64,000 bases of DNA from Homalodisca vitripennis. Taxonomy: Eukaryota > Arthropoda > Insecta > Hemiptera > Cicadellidae. The notes below the pieces were generated by a model. It searched no databases. It was not told the DNA's origin and saw only the letters and a list, made by a program, of their open reading frames with translations. Shown here in pieces: positions 36,541-49,700 of the stretch. The stretch is taken from contig NC_060214.1 in the NCBI RefSeq assembly GCF_021130785.1, positions 3,871,001 through 3,935,000 on the forward strand. The letters run 5' to 3'. A program made the position numbers and the translations under genes. The first letter of the stretch is position 1. Each line of letters begins with the position of its first letter.

Positions 36541-38221
36541 TACCAAGCGCTTACTGACGGGTGGCGCCCCGCATTGAGGTTGAAACCTGCATTAACGACG
36601 GTCTTGTCCCTCAGTGCAAAGCACTCTTGGGATTTGTGAGGTGATAATGTATAAATCATTACTATAATTCACAGTTGTTAAAAAAAAAAACAGTGCGATG
36701 ATTTTTTTGTAGGGGGGAAAGTAGCCTATACTTATAATACTTATTTGAACTGTACAATCTGTTAATATTTTTAAAATAAAAAGTAAACAAATAAATTGTT
36801 ATTTTTTAAAATTTGTATTTTTGATAATTATTTATTTGTATGCACCATTTTTATTGTTTCCTATATAAACAGGAAGCTATATATACCAAGTTTCAAAAAA
36901 TAAAGTATTTTCATAATTGAGTTCCGAATTTCTTTTTAGAGCTAAATGTTAAGTGCCAATGACTTAATCAGCAACAAATCAAAACAATATAGAGAATATA
37001 TTTTTAATTGAATTATCATGTATAAAATGAGACTAAGTGCAATACAATAAAATGTCAATGTTTAGTAACAGAATATTAAATATTCGCAAGCCGATCAAGT
37101 CAGCCCTCGGCACCTATCATCGGCACTTGACGACCTAAGAGTAAAAAGCGCGATTTCTTATAAAAAAAAACATGATTTTAAACCCTTTCACTACCTCGCC
37201 ACTTTGGTTCTCACCAAAACGAGTGGAACTAACGACCGGCTTCTTTCTCAATTTATCTGATATTATCGATTAGAAATAGATTTGGGTCCTTATATTCTTG
37301 CCTCGAAGACTATATATTTATATATTATAAGTTGTTAAACTTATATATGACATAAAAACGACCAATAGCATCTTGCCCCAGCGATGACTTGGTAGTCGGT
37401 TGGAGCTGACGTTTCGAACTAAATCAACAGTCGTCCGGAGTTTCCAGTTGTCTTTATCAACTTATTGTTGTTCTCCAGCTGTGTTCCAGTGGCAGAACAA
37501 ACACGTCGAATGTGTGACTCAATGACTTTCTAATTATTGATCGATACTACAAACAACGTCTCGCCTTTCTGTCACAGGGCTGATTAAATCGTCAAAAGAT
37601 AGTTGCTAGGTTCGTTTGTAAACATGTGTAAGAAATGTCTGGTATTAAATCAGTTTCAAATCATACTATTTTTACTGCAAGAAATGATATTCCGAAAAAT
37701 GTCGAATATACGAATACTTGGAATACTTGAAGTAAGTATCGTACATTGCCGTGTACGATGAAGTATTTTGTTTACCTCTGCATTACTAAAACTAAAAATA
37801 TTCATATTATATCTAGACGTTTTTATGGCTTTATGGATTTTTTAAATAGGCCGTTCTAGATTTTAAGCGTTACGTTATAGAGACTTTGATTTATATTATA
37901 ACAATACGAAGTGAGAAAAACTCTCGTGCAGAAAGTTGTGTTTCTTAAAGCATGGTTTTGCGGACAAAAGAATTGATTAAAGCTAAGTATTAATTTACTT
38001 CAACATACATTTTAAATATGGAAATTCGGAAAAAAATTTATATAATATGTTCGCTTTTAAACTTGAACTTGTTCTTTGTTCTGTTAAAATGTGCCATCAA
38101 CTTCATACATGTCATAAAAACTCAAAGCCACCAGTGATTCGGTAAAGACGAACACACGCTCACACACAAGCAAGGATTGGGGGTTGCGGGAACCAAACCA
38201 CTGTCCACATGAGACGTTCAG
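36541..38221. other. Intergenic downstream of the SOD gene
   Basis: No gene seen. At 36533 a ttaaccctttgag start resembles ends of TTAA-targeting elements, but no matching opposite end was found. At 37436-37410 (minus) there is a loose variant of the hairpin motif ending cgaaacgtcagc. Confidence 0.4.
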
Positions 38222-38227
38222 TTTATT
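38222..38227 (-). terminator. Polyadenylation signal for the SOD gene
   Basis: AATAAA on the minus strand 209 bp after the SOD stop codon. It is the first canonical signal downstream, implying a 3' UTR of about 225-240 nt. Confidence 0.55.
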
Positions 38228-38435
38228 TTATTACAAAATAGATGATCTTAACACTAGTGAACAAAATAAATGCGTGATTATCACAAAATACAGAGGTATC
38301 ATGAAAATCCAGAGAGGAATAATACTGTTCGTTAACACAGTGAGCACCAAAGGAGAACTGACTAAAAGTGGGGTTACGTTATGACTACGGGTGCAAGTGC
38401 AATGTTAGACAAGAATGGGAATGGGGATTGGATAA

Positions 38436-38690
38436 TTACTGAATTCCGATGACACCGCAAGCGACACGAGTGCCGGCGTGGCCCGTGGTCAGACTGTCGC
38501 TGAAGCCTCCGCGTCCCAGATCATCAGCATCAGAGTGCACGACGACAGCGCGCCCTATGATGCTGTATTTGCCCGCGAGCGAGATCACAGAGTCGGTGAT
38601 CATGATGTCCGCAACACCGTTATCCTCTGCGAAGATGTTGCCCAGATCTCCTGCATGCCTCACTTCGTCGTTGGGTCCTCCGTGGTTTTT
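38436..38690 (-). CDS. SOD coding exon 3, zinc loop and C-terminus
   Basis: 84 codons plus TAA. It begins [18 protein letters not shown] (zinc ligands), contains [14 protein letters not shown] (last copper ligand and electrostatic loop) and ends [11 protein letters not shown]. The acceptor is gattgttccag. The opposite-strand open frames across this exon are shadows. Confidence 0.95.
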   Translation of the reverse strand, partial: KNHGGPNDEVRHAGDLGNIFAEDNGVADIMITDSVISLAGKYSIIGRAVVVHSDADDLGRGGFSDSLTTGHAGTRVACGVIGIQ

Positions 38691-41600
38691 CTGGAACAAT
38701 CAAATTTTTAGTGCAGGAAATTTTACTGACAAAATTGTTGGTTAAGATATCGTACTAAAATCTGCCATTCGCATTAAATTGGAAACAGCGGGAAAAGTCT
38801 ATCAAGATCATGATCGAATTTATGATGTCCATGATTAAAGCTACGATACCCATGATCAAACTCAACTGTCCATTAGCAAAGTTTCTATGATATTTATTAT
38901 ACGTCCATGAGTGTAGTTATGATAGCCATGATAAAAGTTACGATATACACGATATTAGCTACGTTATTCACGATATACATGATAATACCTACGTTATCCA
39001 CGATAATAGTTACGATATACACGATAATGGCTAAGTTATTCATTTGCGAAATACACGTAATAACTGTGTTATTCATGATCATAGTTACGATATACATTTA
39101 ATAGCTACGTTATCCCCGATCGTAGTTACGATATACATGATAATAGCTATGTTATCCACGATCATAGTTACGGTATACATTACAATAGCTACGTTATCCA
39201 CGACTATAGTTACGATATACATGATAATAGCTACGTTATCCACGATATACATGATAATACCTACGTTGTCCACGATCATAGTTACGATATACATCGTACT
39301 AGCTACGTTATCCAAGATCATAGTTACGATATACATGATAATAGCTACGTTATTTATGATCATAGTTACTGTATACTACATGATAATAGCTACATTATTT
39401 ATGATCATAGTTACTGTATACTCGTACATGCTAATAGATACATTATACATGATCATAGTGACTATAAACATGATAATAGCTACGTTATTTATTATCGTAG
39501 TTACGATATACATGACAATAGCTACGTTATTCACGAAAAAAGTTGCAACCTATACTACATAATGTCTTTTAGACGTTGGATTGGTGAGAAAGTTATTATT
39601 CATAGTGCATATATGGCCGGAATGGTAAACTTGTATTAAACGTCTATATTTTACTCACAAGAGACCCCACTGAAGGAACGTTAACCTATGAGCTATTAAT
39701 TTTGATTTGTGATAAGGACCAATTGCTTACAATGACTTCAACCGCTTCAACTACCAAGCTGCTTTAGAGGACAAGTTCGTTTAGCGGTCACCATACACCA
39801 CACAAGCCTCGATCGTCGTCGCTCGACTTTTTATCTTACTATAAAGACACCCCGTTTCACAATATCGATATGAAAGTCCTCATAGATTACTGCTATCGTC
39901 TAGCTTTCACAGTGCACGATGTGTACATATTGAGACATTCCTGTTTTTTCCTTTCATTCAGGGAGGTCCTTTATAAGTTACTTGCAATAAAGTCGAAAAG
40001 TTTCAAGTGGAAATGGAACAAACTAATTTTTAAAATTGTACTAACTTTCACTGAAATAAATCCTATGATCTCTCGGGGGATAATCCTCTTCTTTATCTTA
40101 AATTAAAATAAAATTACTACAAGTTGCAAACTAATGTTATATAGACTTTTCAGTGAACTTTGCGTATTGTTGCATGAAACAATTCAATGCGATAAAACTG
40201 TCCTCTAAAAGAATCAGAGGAATTAAAACAATTAAGTAAGGTGATCTCTATTTTGGGCGTCAGCAGCTCAGGGGATTCTCTCACTATTCCGTGACGATAA
40301 GACGGAGGGGAGGGTGGGGAAGATTATGATTTTAATCAACAAGTAGACAACCCTTCCCCTCCCACGGAGGGGAAGGGGGAAGAGGGCCACTTACCCCTCC
40401 CCTCCAACCCACCCCTAACTGCCACACAGTCAAGTGTTATGACACGAAACCTTAGTCTTCCCCAACCTTACTCTCTCTCTGTACGGTTTCTATAGTAAGA
40501 ACCTGTCATCTGTGGCTGATTATTTGCCTCACCAGTCGTCATTTAATTGGTTTAAATAATTCAGCTCGTTGGTTCAGCTTTAAGCTCAAAATGTTCCAAC
40601 ATATGCTGAATTATTTCTTTCAAGTTTGTTAACGACGATGAATTATCTGAAAGAACTCTGATATTTAGCATTGCTGTGTTAACAAAAAAAAAATAGATCA
40701 CAATGTTTTTGAGGATTGATATGCATAATGCGGGTTAAATAAATCTGGCTTGTTTGTTTCAACTCGGACAGCTGTCAGGCGTCTCCTTCTGAACTGAAGT
40801 AACGATAAACAGTACGATCTTCATGATCTTGCCTTCCTTATGAAAAAACGAGGAAGAGGTACTTCAGCAGAAGTTGGAAGAGACCTTTCAGAGCTATCTG
40901 CAAGAATGCTCATAATGAGAATCTTGAACTAGTTAGTGTTTTGTTCTTCAAGTTCAACCATTGTTATTGTAATTTGTACAGACTCTACACTGTCCATTTA
41001 AGCTCTATTTTTACCACGGTATTGCTAATTTACTTGTAAAATGCGTCAAGGAATCTTTAAATAGAGTTTCTTAAATAGGAATTTAAGAGTCCAAATTTTC
41101 ACAGTGATGAACGTGATAGCCAAATCACACAGGTATCACGACATTCGTTCTTCTTAGAATTTAAGTTTCTTCCCTGAGACATTTTGGAACATTGCGAATT
41201 AATGTTCTGAGTAACCCACTTTCTCACAATACGACATATTTCACTATTAGATATTATTGATAGTGCCTGGCTTTTTTTATTTTATGCAGTATAAGCGTTG
41301 GCTTTCGAGTTCGAGTCAAAGTTAGATTTCACATATTATTTATAACGCCTGGTTACCATCTGCATCAAACGTTTCTTTCGAGGCTAAACACAATTTTAAT
41401 CCGTTTTCGTAAAATTTATAGCACATTGTAATTTACAATGTGGGATATTTCAGGAGCCCAGAGCCAATTGCAAGATTTCTAATAATAGAGAAATCTCCCT
41501 TATCAAAGAAACGAATCGTCAGATGCACTAGTTCAGGTGTAGGTCGAAATGGGAAGGTATCAAAAGGGTTAAAAAGGAGTAATTTTTTTCAAGATCACAT

Positions 41601-43589
41601 TTTCTAAGCTTGGCACACTAAAATAAATGATAAATTAGAGATAGCTGATTGAATCAACATCAGATAATTGAACCTACAGCCCCTCCTGGACTAGAAACTC
41701 TTACTCACCTTGTCGGGGTTGAAGTGGCCCTCGGTGGACTTGCAGCCTGTGCTGAGGTCGCCCTTCTCGTGGATGTGGAAGCCATGCTTTCCCTTGCTCA
41801 GACCACTGACTGTACCTCTGACCGTGACCGGACCTCCGTCCTCGGCCTGGCTGAACGTCACATTGCCTGACACCCCTGGGTCTCCCTTCAAGATCACGAT
41901 GGCTCTCCTTTCCTGTATCAAAAATACATTTAAGTACGTCATGTAAATAAGTGTGGATACAGAACGAGCCATGTACCTAAAAGCGCGGTCAGTCAGAGGA
42001 TGAACCGACCTTCCCCCTCCAATCCACATGAAGCACGCGGTACAGTCGAACCAAAAGTAGTACTGATATAGCCGGGGCAGAATGTGTGGTCAGTGGCGCA
42101 AAAATTTGAGCGGACTGTACTAGGTCAAGCCAAGAGAGGGGTATTTTTGGGTGATGGGGGCCGCATTATACTCTCCTCTCCGCGCTTCATGCTACATGGT
42201 TCGAGCTGTATTCTTTAAACTATCTTGAGAAACATAAAACTATATTATTATTCAATAAATCCCAATACAACATATTGTATTACCTGTTCCTTAGGTAATT
42301 TCCTTTTGATTCATACACAGAATGTATTTCACCATCTTAGGATCATAATGGAAAAACAACACTTGTTAAGAAAATTGATTGGAAATGGAACGTTTCACGC
42401 TTTAATATTTTATTATTCAGAAATCACTGACTTGTCCGTATAGTAAAAACCTACGAGACAAACTGAGCTAAAGAACTGGTGTAGTTAAAAAGCTAATCAA
42501 AAAGACTTTTTACTTCTTTGAATCACTACAGATAAAAACGTTAAAATGAAATATTTTGATGTAGTTTCATTCAGCAATGTAAGTTCGTACGATAAACCTT
42601 TCAATTAAAACTGTGTTTCTCGTAATACATTTACATTGCAAAATACGTGGGTAACTTTTGTGTTCTTGCGATTGAATTTTACATAACCAATTGACTAAAA
42701 ATTTTCGTTGTGAATTATAGACCATGATATTATTTCTACAGACGTCTGTTAGGTTTATTGTGTTTTATTTAAATTATATCATAATGTGTTTGTGGTTAAA
42801 AACGAAGAAAGATTATTTTAAAATATAACAAATAAAGAATGAAATTTAGAGATAACAGCTTACTCAACTGGGCAACGCAAAGAGCCAAGAGCACTTCAAT
42901 AACAATATATATTTCCTGCGGACTCACCAATCGAGTTCACTCAAAAGTTGGAGTTTGTATTCTCTGTCCAGATATAATGTGAAAGCTGGAAGGGTTTTTC
43001 GACAAACAATGATTCTAATTATTATAGTTCATTAATAATATTATAACACAGCAAGCAGTATTAGTATTGATTTTTACATTTGTACAAAATCCACCTACTT
43101 CTTATCATTAAATGTGCTATTTCATGATCTAACCAATGTTATAACACATTTGCCAAACAGTAGTACGTAACATTTTTCCGTATATTTTCTACTAAATGAG
43201 CTGGACCAATTATGGATTACGATGTGTTACCTGAATATTGCTTTAAATCATGTATTTTCATTCATTAATTCACTGGTAATTCAACCATCGCCAGGGTATT
43301 TCTTGGGGTTTATGATGTGCCATATATTATACTATAATTTGTCGATCTGGGAGATTGAAAATGAATCTTTTTCACGAAAATCCATATTGAACGCAATTGT
43401 ATTGCAGTTTTCAAGGGTAGAGTACGATAAGCGGACCCGGTTTTTTATATCGAAATTGCCAAACGATATTACTTAATCATAACCATTGATATAACCAATC
43501 GATACTGATTAATTATTTTTAACAATTAACTTAAATAATCTATATCAACAGCTGTAAACACTTTCAAATAATACACGCAATCGTATAAC

Positions 43590-43629
<40 letters not shown>

Positions 43630-43662
43630 ATGTATATGTGTGTGTGTGTGTGTGTGTGTATG

Positions 43663-43733
<71 letters not shown>

Positions 43734-46700
43734 ATTATTGTTATTATACATACACGTAATAATATAATATCACGTAATGTATAATTATAAACAATTCAAT
43801 AATTATGACATAAACAATATGAATTGTGGCTCATAATTAGAGTTTTCCAATATTCCTTTATATTCATATTTTAATTTAAAACATATGATTGTTATTTAGG
43901 ACTTTAGATATTCCTATATCAATTGATAGTCTAGGATTCGAGATGCGACTATTAGGTATCGATGATTATATTCTTCGATATAAAAAACCGGGTCCGCTTA
44001 TCGTACCCTACCCGTTTTGAATTGCATCAATACGCATATTAGGGCGAGTCATCCGTTCAATCCGTTCGTACTCTAGCAGGAAGCTCTTAATACGATGTAA
44101 GATGTTACCGTTTAAATGCAGTGTTACTAATTTATATCTATTTTTGCTGATGCTCTTCCAAAAGGTATTTTTACGAGATAAAATGAGGTAATGTTTCCCC
44201 TCGGAATCATTACTGATACCAGGAATACGTTTATATATCTACCAGGAAGACATTTCTCATCAGACCTCTTTTTTTTGCTCAATGATTTCCATTTGGAGTT
44301 CACAACATGTAGGATCTAGAGCAGCAAAAAGCCTTGGGATACCGGAGGATATGTGCTCAAGCACAAGAAACATTTTTCTTCATTTGCCTTCCCATATGGT
44401 AGGATGTTATCTTCTGGGATAGCGGACTTAATCACCCGCCATGGATATCTGTGGAACATTCTTCGCACTGGTGGAAGTTACAAATACAGAGTTTGCAGTA
44501 AGCAAGATACTGGTACATCAGCAGGGACATAGTATTTGTCTGCTCTTTTTAGGTAGGAAGAAGTTGTTCCTTATTATTACATAAAACGAGTTTATTAAAT
44601 CATTACACGTCATTATTTATTTTTATCGTCATCTTTAAGTCACTACAAGAAAAATCTGTTATTCAAATTTAACTCAGTCTGTCCTTTCAATCTAGATCAG
44701 GAAATTTCCTTGTGAAAAATATGAAATAGAATTCTGCGCTTCCTGTTTTTCAAGGTGATACAGTTGAATTACTGACGCGTGTTTACGTAAAAAAGTAAAT
44801 TCTTAAACATTCGTTCTCAATTATTAGTTGTTTTTGATAAGTTGTATATTTATTTTGGATTATGGAAAAGGCTGATTAATTACATTTACTTTCGAATCTT
44901 ACAATCAATATTTGCTTGTGCATTTGTCCTAACTTGAATACGTTATGTCCACAGTCTACGTTCAGCGACCATATGGTGATGCCCTACAAAATTTATGCAC
45001 CATTATCGTTCACTTACCAGACAATAAAGAGCAATATTGGCCTGAAAACCGAACATAGGTTGTAATTCGTGAATCATTCATGAGAGAAATTTAATGATAA
45101 AAGGCTCTGTGATTTGCATTGTACTGGCAATTGTGTCATGTTATTTACATAAAAGCTGTGTCATACATTATGTATTAACAGAGCTTCAGAGTGGTTCCTT
45201 ATCGGATGGCTAATAGTGAGGTCACATTCACAGATCTTCGGTCTCGAAAAAGATTTTACAGAAAGATGAAACGGTTTCGTACAAAAGAAATATGACGTAA
45301 AATTACGTTCAATGACGTTAAATTACGTTCAATGACGTTGAATTACGTCAAAAGACGTAAAATTACGTCCAAAGACGTAAAAGGGTTCAATAAACTTCAA
45401 GCAATGACATCGTAGCAAGTTATAAGCAATAATTGACATTAATACATTCAACAGCAATACATTTCAAAAGAATTTTGTGAGTAGAGTATTATTTAATTGG
45501 TTCACAATTATTGAGACCTTTCCCTTTGAATGAGTTCATAAATAAAACATTGAAATTACCAATGCAGAATCGGTACACGAGTTTAATATCACTTTTATAA
45601 TCTTCATGAATTGGTAAACAATCGTTCCTATTTGCATATTTCCTTCTAAGGTATGAGTATAATGTATTTAATTTATAGTTCTATGGCTGAATTTACATAT
45701 TATTTGGGCTTTGATCTCGCGCTATCATTTCTTACAACATAGTAAAGGTTCCTAACGACTATATGATCACGTAGCATGTTTAAAATAAATATTTTTTAAA
45801 GATATTAATAATTCATCTAATGAATCAAAAGGTTTTAACTTATATTATACATTTAATTTTTTTGTCGCGTTCTATTTCGTCTATATTTTAATAATACATA
45901 CAATTGTACGCATTGTTGAAGATGAATTTAACATATGAATTTTTATTATGTAAACCTGAACATGTTTTTATTCCTTGGAACATTATAATAAAGTATTGGA
46001 AACAGACTCCCAACTATTAAAAAGTAAAATCTGCAAAATTGAAAACTAACACTAACACTATGATTTACTCTATTTTTAAGTTTAATATTTTAAGTCTAAA
46101 GTTAGTACAGCTTAAGAAACAGTTGTAAAAGAACCCAATATCTTGTTTAGCTGAAATAATTAGTTAGGTTAATTAAGAATTCCAATAAGCCTAATTGACG
46201 TAATTATTAAATGATGTTCCAATTTTGATTTTAAAGAATCTTCTAATCTGTACTAATGTGTAAAGATCGAATGGCGTCTTTCTGTGTTTTATGTGTATTT
46301 TTTTTAAATTTATTTTACATGGATATTCTTAGGGTTTTTGGTTAACACATAGATCTATTCCTATTTCCGAAGTCAAACAAACACACAAGGTGATGGGTGT
46401 CCACCGACCGCCGACCAACACGTCTTCCCCATAATAGGGAACGCGTACCGAAATCCGGGCTACGCCCCACTGGTCTCGAATGCTCCCTTTTTATTTTGGT
46501 TTTGGTTGATCAGCAGATGATAATAGGTTTTCTATCATCTGTAAAAGTAAAAAATAATAAGTATATAATAGTCCTTAAACTGTTTAACAGGTTACACTAA
46601 ATGTTTGTTGTTATTCAGATATAAAAGTCAGCTGTACTTTACAACTTCTATTTTTATCTACTCTGTATCAGTTTACACTTGTAAACATATTCAAGATATT

Positions 46701-49700
46701 ACCACCCATAATCATATTATTCTACCAGAAATAAAAACAGTGTCATTGTACCCCATCATAATAATAACATTTTCTGAAAATCAATAAAATATCTAGAACC
46801 TATAGTTTATAACAGATAGCCAGATTATTTGAAAATCAACCTTTCCTTTCATACTTTAAAAATAAGTATCATACTTCCTCGTAAAGAACTGTTTTAATTT
46901 ATTTTCTTAATGTTTTAGCACCACCCACTTATACAAGTAAAACTTATAAACGGTACTGACTTTTTAATCTGTTAGGTAGTCAGTCAGATTTAATATTACA
47001 CTAATAATATAAACAATTTTCTAGATTCCATTTATCATTTAGTTGCATTATGTATAGCGGTACCGACTATTCTTGAAACTTTATAAAAAATAAATTATTT
47101 TTAATTTGAATTTTTAATTTACATATGTCATTTTATGAGCGGCATCTTTTCTTTGTCTAGGTCTGTTTTATTGAGGTTTTAATCAGATACACCAAAATGC
47201 CATTGTTTATTTCATCACAAGTGCGTTAACTGAAAAGCTAACTTCGACTTTAGTCTCCTTCAGACTTAGGATCTGTCCATACTGGCCTATGTAGTTTAGT
47301 TATGAATAAATGAATAATGAATAAATGAATTTATTTCCAATCAATATAAACATAATTATAAACATTATCACTTTTGGAAATTGACTGACCACTTTTTTAT
47401 ACTGAAATCGTTGGAGTTATTCAATAAAATATCATGGAGAGAAATTCGAGACATTTCAGAATTATTTATGAAAAACAGATATTGCAATATCTTCCAGTGA
47501 TTATCACTTATCTCAATATTCCTTGGAATGCCATTTACAAAAAATATGCTCACGGCGTCGCAGTTTATAAAAATGAAATTGCGTGAAAAGCCGCGGGTAA
47601 CTGCTTGTATATTTAAATCACATTTAAGGAATAGCTTGTATTAATTTATACCTGTTATTCCTTTCCTGTCTATTGGATGGTTAATCATCCCAATGTGCAA
47701 AGGATTTTGACTTGCGTTTTGAATAGCGTTGGAAAGAGTTTGGTCCCACTGGTATAATTTATCAGGGTGGAATGAAGATCTGAAATCAGCCAATACTGCC
47801 ACATTGTCAGACTGGATGCTGTAGGAATGGTGTTTCCCGAATCCCGTATTTGGCTCAGGCTCTTGGTACAGTCGGTGATGCATAAAACTTTTAATTTTTA
47901 TCAGTAGATATGCAACAAATAAAAAATTACTGATTCTTTAGCTTTTATACTATTTAACCCTAAAAATATCAATACCACTAATATAAAGCTTCGCAGAAAT
48001 TTGAAAACCTAATAGAGTCAATAGCTATAGCCATTTATGAAGTAACTATATTTGGAAAACGATTAATTATAAAAGCACCAAAGTCAATGAATCCTCTCAG
48101 CGGAAACCGGTTTTTGAAGGATATAGATGCCAATTTACATGTAATTATCGTTTTCTCCATCTCGCAGATAGGTCGTGTTGAACAGAAAGCGAGAACTCGT
48201 GAAGAGAAAATAGAGCTACTAGTATTTACGTTGGTCTACAAAACTCACATTCTAGTGCTGTAAATGAATGAACAATAATTTTTAACGCAGTGAAGAGATT
48301 TTTTCAATATGAAATACCTTTTGTTTTATTTCCCATGTCATAACAATGAATCATAGTATATAAAATACATTATAGTAAGTAAACGTATTTTAAACATAGA
48401 ATGACAGTATTATATGTGCTCCTTACCAAATCAAGAAGCATATACACACAGAAAAATACTTATCAAAAATAAAAAGATTGAAGATTCAAAGACAGTAATG
48501 CCGTATACCATTGACGCGCACTAGGACTTTTTCAAACAACTTGTACAGGAGGCAGTAATTAAAGATACCCCCATCGATGATGAAAATGAATAAAGAATAT
48601 GTTTTTTAATTTTATAATATTCATTACGGACTAAAGACTTGAGTTTAAATTATTTGATAACTGATCTTATTCATTATTTAATTGAACCCTGCAGTCTTTC
48701 TAGCTAAAACGGTCCCTAAAGTTTATTGAATATTCAAAGGGACGTAAGTCAACCAGTTAAAGTATTTTTCCTAGTTTCCTATTAGGTACCGAACGTCTAA
48801 AATAAATGTAATTGCTGGTTTATATATCTACTTAATTTTATAATATTATAAAACCGCTATTAAATATTTGAAAGAAGATACAAAAGTATGTTAATGAAAG
48901 GAACCTTTTAACAGTTCGTGTACAAAGATATCTACTGCTTCTAAGTTCAACCACAATTATACCCCTTGACGATTTCTTCTCAGTTCAACTACAGTTAAAT
49001 CCCTTGACAGTTTCTTCTCAGTTCAACCACAGTTAAATCCCTTGACGATTTTTTCTCAGCTCAAACTACACAACTACCGTTAAATCCCTTGAAAGTTTCC
49101 ACTCAGTTCAACTACAGTTAAATCCCTTGACGATCTCTTCTCACTTCAACCAAATTTAAATCCCTTGACGGTTTCTTCTCAGTTCAACCACAGTTATATC
49201 CTTGACGGTTTCTTATCAGTTCAACTACAGTTAGCCCTTGACGATTTCTTCTCAGCTCAACCACAGTTAAATCCCTTGACGGTGTCTTATCAATTCAATT
49301 ACAGTTAGCCTTGACGATTTCTTCTCAGCTCAACCACAGTTAAATCCCTTGATGGTTTCTTCTCACATCAACCACATTTAAATCCCTTGGCGATTTCTTC
49401 TCAGTTCAACCATATTTAAATCCCTTGGTGATTGTATTCTTTTTATACCAGGTTCCGACAACACTGCCAACTATGGAAGAGAGTTATTCTATGAACATCG
49501 GTTTCAAGTTAATTGCAGGCTTCTGCTACTTACACCACATTAGAATTTTTAAATATTGTACCATTTTGTTTCTGTTACGTCATAGAAATTGACAATGCAA
49601 ATTTTTGCATCCGGTTAAGCATTATTTTTATCAGTTATTATATTCGAGGTTGATTGTTGGAAGAGACCGAAAGTGCGCTATGGTTTGGCTTCCAACGCAT

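Noticed and set aside
36533..36560. TTAA-flanked piggyBac-like MITE starting ccctttgagtaccaa
   Set aside because: No inverted end followed by TTAA was found downstream.
38449..38745. Plus-strand open frames opposite SOD exon 3
   Set aside because: Antisense shadows of the exon encoding the zinc loop and C-terminus.
38897..39562. Open frames of 172, 92 and 66 codons in SOD intron 2
   Set aside because: They follow the 42-bp array; the repetitive [14 protein letters not shown] reading is a product of the repeat period.
41649..41946. Plus-strand open frames opposite SOD exon 2
   Set aside because: Antisense shadows of a confidently identified coding exon.
43222..43476. 84-codon plus-strand open frame
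   Set aside because: Its C-terminal part is the terminal repeat of the MITE at 43415; no protein features.
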